Assembly: GCA_018815325.1 (NCBI GenBank)
Contig: JAHIYE010000004.1
Location: 62,001 to 126,000, forward strand
Direction: 5' to 3'
Source: Gammaproteobacteria bacterium
GTDB lineage: Bacteria; Pseudomonadota; Gammaproteobacteria; Burkholderiales; Burkholderiaceae_C
DNA: 64,000 bases
The notes below the pieces were generated by a model. That model was not told the DNA's origin. It saw only the letters and a list, made by a program, of their open reading frames with translations, and searched no databases. The position numbers and the translations under genes were made by a program. This document shows positions 60,199-64,000 of the stretch, piece after piece. Every line of letters starts with the position of its first letter. Positions within the stretch are counted from its first letter, which is position 1.

Positions 60199-60636
60199 TC
60201 AGCCAGGCTGCACCATCAGAATGCGTTTCAGTTCGCTCGGCCGCTTGACCAAGTCCGCCAGTGTGTACCGATCCAGCTCGGCATACAGGGCATCAAACGC
60301 CCGTACCAACACGCCCGCAAGCTTGCAAACAGGCGCAATGCTGCAGCCAGGTTCATCCGACAGACACTCAACAATGGGCGTTGATCCTTCGGCCTGCCGC
60401 ACCACCTCACCTAGCCGGACATCCGCAGGGTCGCGTGCCAGCCGCATACCGCCGCCTTTGCCACGCACGGTCTCCACCAGGCCGTTGAGTGCCAGCTGAT
60501 GCACCACCTTCATCAAATGACTTTCAGATATGCCGTAGGCGCTGGCGATTTCCTGAATGGTGGCCAGGCGCTCCTCCTGCAACGCCAGGTACATCAATAC
60601 GCGCAGGCTGTAATCGGAAAAAGTGGTTAGTCGCAT
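60199..60636 (-). CDS. nsrR: Nitric oxide-sensing repressor NsrR (Rrf2 family)
   Basis: The 145-residue protein starts MRLTTFSDYSLRVLMYLALQ, characteristic of NsrR, with winged helix ASAYGISESHLMKVVHQLALNGLVE and GKGGGMRL wing. The three Fe-S ligands C91, C98, C104 are conserved. It represses NO-defence genes until NO destroys its cluster. The start at 60636 is the conserved N-terminus; the longer frame would cross its own operator at 60650-60672. Convergent to the nnrS-sirB2 unit. Confidence 0.95.
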   Translation of the reverse strand: MRLTTFSDYSLRVLMYLALQEERLATIQEIASAYGISESHLMKVVHQLALNGLVETVRGKGGGMRLARDPADVRLGEVVRQAEGSTPIVECLSDEPGCSIAPVCKLAGVLVRAFDALYAELDRYTLADLVKRPSELKRILMVQPG

Positions 60637-60649
60637 TGTGTGAGGTTTA

Positions 60650-60672
60650 AAGATCCATGGTAAATACCTGTT
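60650..60672 (-). promoter_or_regulatory. NsrR-like operator before nsrR (autoregulation)
   Basis: A 23-bp site reads AAGATCCATGG, then T, then AAATACCTGTT. Each half matches about 8 of 11 NsrR consensus positions with exact spacing. It starts 14 bases upstream of the nsrR start, so binding would block initiation. Confidence 0.62.
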
Positions 60673-60792
60673 CAGGAATGTAGTCGATCGGACTCGACAT
60701 GTCACCCTGGTCGCCACATCGCACGCCCTCACGTGTCCTGCGTCACACAAGCGCTGTGGCCTGTATCAAGCCCACATCCAACCCTGCTCGGA

Positions 60793-61197
60793 TTAACCGA
60801 ACACCACCGGGTCACCCATGCGATCGAACGGCATAAAGGCACCAAAATCTCCCGCCTTGATGGAGGCCACCATGCACTCAAGGACCGGTTGGGCCTCCTC
60901 GGATGTAGGCGCCATGCCCTGACGTCCCGAGAGTCCTGCAACAAAAACCATGGCCCAATCCTGGTCAAACTGAAGGGACTCCTCTTCCAGCTGCTTGAAA
61001 TTTTCAAGCTCCGAGGGTAATCTGTCCACACACATCAGAGGGACCAGCGCGCCACCCTGCCCCGCCAGAAACTGCTCACGCTGTGCTGGCGTCATGTCAT
61101 CGGCCAGTTCAGCTCCGGCGAATACGAACAGGAGCCGTTGTGGCTCAGGCTGCTGCAGGGCAGCGCTCAGCAGGTCATTGAAACTGGAGATATGCAT
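60793..61197 (-). CDS. Conserved protein divergent from nrdJ
   Basis: The 134-residue acidic protein has QRLLFVFAGAELADDMTPAQREQFLAGQGGALVPLMCVDRLPSEL and a C-terminal GDFGAFMPFDRMGDP. It has no catalytic motif I recognise. In Comamonadaceae such proteins are often annotated as ribonucleotide reductase subunit alpha because they sit beside nrdJ, although they are far too short to be a reductase. It may assist or regulate NrdJ. Shares a 151-bp promoter region with nrdJ. Confidence 0.75.
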   Translation of the reverse strand: MHISSFNDLLSAALQQPEPQRLLFVFAGAELADDMTPAQREQFLAGQGGALVPLMCVDRLPSELENFKQLEEESLQFDQDWAMVFVAGLSGRQGMAPTSEEAQPVLECMVASIKAGDFGAFMPFDRMGDPVVFG

Positions 61198-61279
61198 GGC
61201 TTAGACTCTGGTGGTGATTGGGAGGTGCAATGGAGAATGGTATCTGCATCTGATTCTGCAATGCCTGAGTTCTTCCACC

Positions 61280-61293
61280 TTGTCCTAGGTCAA
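61280..61293 (+). promoter_or_regulatory. FNR/DNR-like box before nrdJ
   Basis: TTGTC-CTAG-GTCAA matches TTGAC/T-N4-GTCAA with one change. Centre 61286.5. TAGGAT (61316-61321) would be the -10 and put the start near 61328, with the box at -41.5. This is class II spacing for an anaerobic activator. Confidence 0.5.
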
Positions 61294-61348
61294 ACATGCT
61301 CTTGAGCCCCGACTTTAGGATGGTCCTCGTCATTCACAGGAAAGCACC

Positions 61349-64000
61349 ATGTCAGACCCTGCACTCACACCCGACCACGACACAATGGCAACGAGCCTGC
61401 CCGCCCAGACCATCAGCGAAGAAATCCTGCGGGAAAAATACAGCAAGGGCAGCGAGCAAAGCATCATTGATGTCAACCAGCGCGTGGCACGCGCGCTTGC
61501 CCAAGCCGAACAGCCCGAGCAGCGCAAGCACTGGGAAGCCCGATTCCTGCAAGCGTTGCAGCAGGGCTTTCTGCCTGCCGGCCGCATCCAGTCAGCCGCG
61601 GGAACTGGACTCTCCGCCACCTTGATCAACTGCTTTGTGCAGCCGGTTGGCGACTCCATTTCGCACAGTGTCGATGACCATCCCGGCATTTACACCGCCC
61701 TGACCGAGGCCGCCGAGACCATGCGCCGTGGTGGCGGTGTGGGCTACGACTTCTCGCGCATCCGGCCACGCGGTGCCTGGGTAGGCAGCACACAGAGCAG
61801 TGCCTCCGGCCCTGTCAGCTATATGCGGGTGTTTGACCGCTCGTGTGAGACCGTCGAGTCGGCGGGCGCCCGTCGCGGTGCGCAGATGGGCGTGCTGCGT
61901 TGCGACCATCCTGATATCGAGGAGTTCATCCACGCCAAGGACAAGGGCGATCTGCGCAACTTCAACATCTCTGTCGGCGTGACCGATGCATTCATGCAGG
62001 CCGTGATCGACGATGCTGAGGTCGCACTGGTCCACCGCGCAGAATCTGGCCCAGCCCAGAAGGAAGCGGGCGCCTACCAATGCCAGGACACGGGCCTGTG
62101 GGTCTATCGCAAACTGCCCGCCCGCGCGCTGTGGGACCAGATCATGCAGTCGACCTACGACCATGCCGAGCCCGGCGTGCTGTTTCTCGACCATATCAAC
62201 CGCGACAACAACCTGTCCTATTGCGAAACGATCGCCAGCACCAACCCCTGTGCCGAGCAACCGCTGCCACCGTATGGTTGCTGCTGTCTGGGCTCGATTG
62301 ACCTGACGAAGTTCGTGCGCCATCCGTTCGAGGACACCGCCAGCTTCGACCAGGCAGCATTTGCCGAGTTGGCCCGCACGGCGGTGCGCATGCTTGACAA
62401 TGTTCTCGACGTCACCGTCTGGCCCCTGCCCCAGCAACAGAACGAAGCTCGCAACAAGCGGCGCGTGGGTCTGGGCTTCACGGGCCTGGGTGATGCCCTG
62501 ATCATGCTCAACCTGCGCTATGACAGCCAGCCGGCGCGCGACATGGCCCGCCACATCTCCGAGGTGATGCGCAACGCCGCCTATGAGGCGTCCAGCGAAC
62601 TGGCACGTGAGCGGGGTGCCTTCCCCTTGTTCAATGCCGATCTGTTTCTGAGCAGCGGCACCTTTGCTTCCCGCCTGCCCAGCAAGCTCAAGCAGCGCAT
62701 CCGGGAAACCGGCTTGCGCAACTCGCACCTGCTGTCCATCGCACCAACGGGAACCATCAGCCTTGCGTTTGCCGACAATGCCAGCAATGGCATCGAGCCG
62801 GCCTTCAGTTGGAGCTACACCCGCAAAAAACGCATGCCCGACGGCAGCCTCAAGGAATATGCGGTGGAAGACCATGCCTGGCGGCTCTACCGGCATCTGA
62901 AGGGGGCAGATGAACCTCTGACACCGGCCTTCGTAACCGCACTGGAGATGAGCGCGCAGGCGCATGAGACCATGGTCGCTGCAGTGGCGCCCTACATTGA
63001 CACCGCCATATCCAAAACCGTCAACGTACCGGCCGACTACCCTTATGAAGATTTCCAGAACCTGTACATGGAAGCCTGGAAGTCCGGCCTCAAGGGCCTG
63101 GCCACCTACCGTCCCAATGCCGTGCTGGGCTCGGTACTCAGCGTGACACCGGCAGCCCCCACAGAAGCACTCCACATCCCGGATGCCAATCGCCGCCTGG
63201 CACTGGAGCGGCTGCCCGCGCCCGTGCTGGCCTCACTGCGCTGGCCGGGCCGGCCTGAACTGCCGGCCGGCAATCCTTCATGGACCTTCATGGTGCATCA
63301 CCCGTTTGGCGACTTCGCCCTCTTTGTGGGCGAGCTGGCCGCGGAAGACGGTGGCCCACCCCAACCCTTCGAAGTCTGGGTCAACGGCGCGGAACAACCG
63401 CGTGGGCTGGGCGCGCTGGCAAAAACACTGTCCATGGACTTGCGTGCCAATGATCCGGCCTGGCTGCAGCTCAAACTCGATGCGCTGGCCACGGTGGCGG
63501 AAGAGCGTGAATTCGAGATGCCGTTCCCGCCGCATGGCGAGCGACGCCTGTTCCCCGGCGTGGTGGCCGCCACGGCCGCGTTGGTGCGCTGGCGCTGCGA
63601 GCAACTCAACGCCCGGCATGCCACGACAGGCCCCGTCGCCACCCCGGTGATGGATGCCATGTTCAGCCGGGAAGAGCCGAAAACCGGCCCTTCGGGCACC
63701 TTGGCCTGGGCCGTGGACATTGACAACCCAGCCACCGGCGAACGCTTCACCCTGACACTCAAGGAGGTCACGCTGCCAGGGCCAAACGGCAGCAGCATCA
63801 CGCGCCCCTGCGCCGTCGGGTTTTCAGGCAATTACCCGCGCGCACTCGATGGCCTCGCGCGCCTGCTCTCGCTCGACATGCGTGTGATCGACCCGGCCTG
63901 GATCGGCATGAAGCTGCGCAAGCTGCTCAACTACGCCGAACCACTGGGCCACTTCATGGCATTTGTGCCAGGTCTGCCGCATGGAGAGCGACGCCAGCAA
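61349..64000 (+). CDS. nrdJ: Adenosylcobalamin-dependent ribonucleotide reductase (partial)
   Basis: The first 884 codons are present and the frame is open at the window end. NrdJ makes deoxyribonucleotides with or without oxygen using a cobalamin-derived radical. Visible are [24 protein letters not shown] with the first active-site Cys, [40 protein letters not shown] (catalytic Cys/Glu), [10 protein letters not shown], and a C-terminal TSCPAD-like extension from about residue 700. No cobalamin riboswitch is evident upstream. Confidence 0.93.
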   Translation, partial: MSDPALTPDHDTMATSLPAQTISEEILREKYSKGSEQSIIDVNQRVARALAQAEQPEQRKHWEARFLQALQQGFLPAGRIQSAAGTGLSATLINCFVQPVGDSISHSVDDHPGIYTALTEAAETMRRGGGVGYDFSRIRPRGAWVGSTQSSASGPVSYMRVFDRSCETVESAGARRGAQMGVLRCDHPDIEEFIHAKDKGDLRNFNISVGVTDAFMQAVIDDAEVALVHRAESGPAQKEAGAYQCQDTGLWVYRKLPARALWDQIMQSTYDHAEPGVLFLDHINRDNNLSYCETIASTNPCAEQPLPPYGCCCLGSIDLTKFVRHPFEDTASFDQAAFAELARTAVRMLDNVLDVTVWPLPQQQNEARNKRRVGLGFTGLGDALIMLNLRYDSQPARDMARHISEVMRNAAYEASSELARERGAFPLFNADLFLSSGTFASRLPSKLKQRIRETGLRNSHLLSIAPTGTISLAFADNASNGIEPAFSWSYTRKKRMPDGSLKEYAVEDHAWRLYRHLKGADEPLTPAFVTALEMSAQAHETMVAAVAPYIDTAISKTVNVPADYPYEDFQNLYMEAWKSGLKGLATYRPNAVLGSVLSVTPAAPTEALHIPDANRRLALERLPAPVLASLRWPGRPELPAGNPSWTFMVHHPFGDFALFVGELAAEDGGPPQPFEVWVNGAEQPRGLGALAKTLSMDLRANDPAWLQLKLDALATVAEEREFEMPFPPHGERRLFPGVVAATAALVRWRCEQLNARHATTGPVATPVMDAMFSREEPKTGPSGTLAWAVDIDNPATGERFTLTLKEVTLPGPNGSSITRPCAVGFSGNYPRALDGLARLLSLDMRVIDPAWIGMKLRKLLNYAEPLGHFMAFVPGLPHGERRQQ

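Noticed and set aside
61198-61348. Cobalamin riboswitch before nrdJ
   Set aside because: The region is only 151 bases and no B12-box-like conserved segment was found; an FNR-like site explains it better.
61592-63175. Minus-strand ORF of 527 codons opposite nrdJ
   Set aside because: Lies inside a conserved reductase gene in the complementary phase and shows no recognisable motif.

Overview
The window looks like chromosomal DNA of a facultatively denitrifying betaproteobacterium, most likely of the family Comamonadaceae (Rhodoferax, Polaromonas or Acidovorax relatives). This is inferred from the high G+C codon use, the repertoire (a tripartite tricarboxylate transport receptor, CaiB/BaiF CoA-transferases, narXL-narK1K2-narGHJI, nnrS and nsrR, class II ribonucleotide reductase) and a family-type intergenic repeat beginning GCTACAAAA. 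No tRNA, rRNA, CRISPR array, transposase or phage gene was found.

Layout. 1-6.2 kb: a universal stress protein gene behind a perfect FNR-type box, then a tightly overlapping operon of AMP-forming acyl/acetyl-CoA synthetase, E1 alpha, E1 beta and E2 of a 2-oxoacid dehydrogenase, an acyl carrier protein and a tiny proline-rich ORF. No E3 gene is present. 6.2-10.3 kb: housekeeping genes (cutA, a flavodoxin-fold oxidoreductase behind a TTGAC-N4-GTCAA box, DHH phosphoesterase, YlqF-type GTPase, HPF/RaiA-like protein). 10.4-12.8 kb: ahpC and ahpF. 13.1-21.3 kb: an eight-gene membrane-lipid/redox operon (FAD oxidoreductase, DUF1365, cyclopropane synthase family, chalcone isomerase-like, MFS, DUF3833 lipoprotein, SDR, NTF2-like) divergent from a MerR/B12-binding regulator that has the photoreceptor motifs of CarH/LitR. 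21.4-25.3 kb: PhoD-like phosphatase, a miniature flagellar rod-like protein, a Bcr/CflA efflux pump and dusC. 25.4-37.1 kb: accessory catabolism, with a two-subunit Mo hydroxylase, class II aldolase, MaoC-type hydratase, fumarase-superfamily lyase, and a CaiB-enoyl-CoA hydratase-quinone oxidoreductase-TTT receptor operon divergent from a GntR regulator. 37.2-41.6 kb: hybrid histidine kinase, RluA-type synthase, SDR, second universal stress protein.

41.7-60.8 kb is a nitrate respiration island: narX, narL, two NarK transporters, narGHJI, a parvulin isomerase, carbonic anhydrase, a nitronate monooxygenase-type flavoprotein, a YqjDEK-like membrane trio, nnrS, a SirB2-like protein and nsrR. Two 23-bp sites resembling the NsrR operator lie before nnrS and before nsrR itself. 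The window ends inside nrdJ (oxygen-independent, B12-dependent ribonucleotide reductase), preceded by a further FNR/DNR-like site.

Taken together, four FNR/DNR-like boxes (before the first usp, before the flavodoxin-fold oxidoreductase, between usp and narX, before nrdJ) and two NsrR-like boxes suggest that much of the window belongs to one low-oxygen/nitrate/NO programme. B12 appears twice in different roles: as a possible light sensor (CarH/LitR type) and as a cofactor for DNA precursor synthesis (NrdJ). All regulatory assignments come from reading sites by eye and are inferences.
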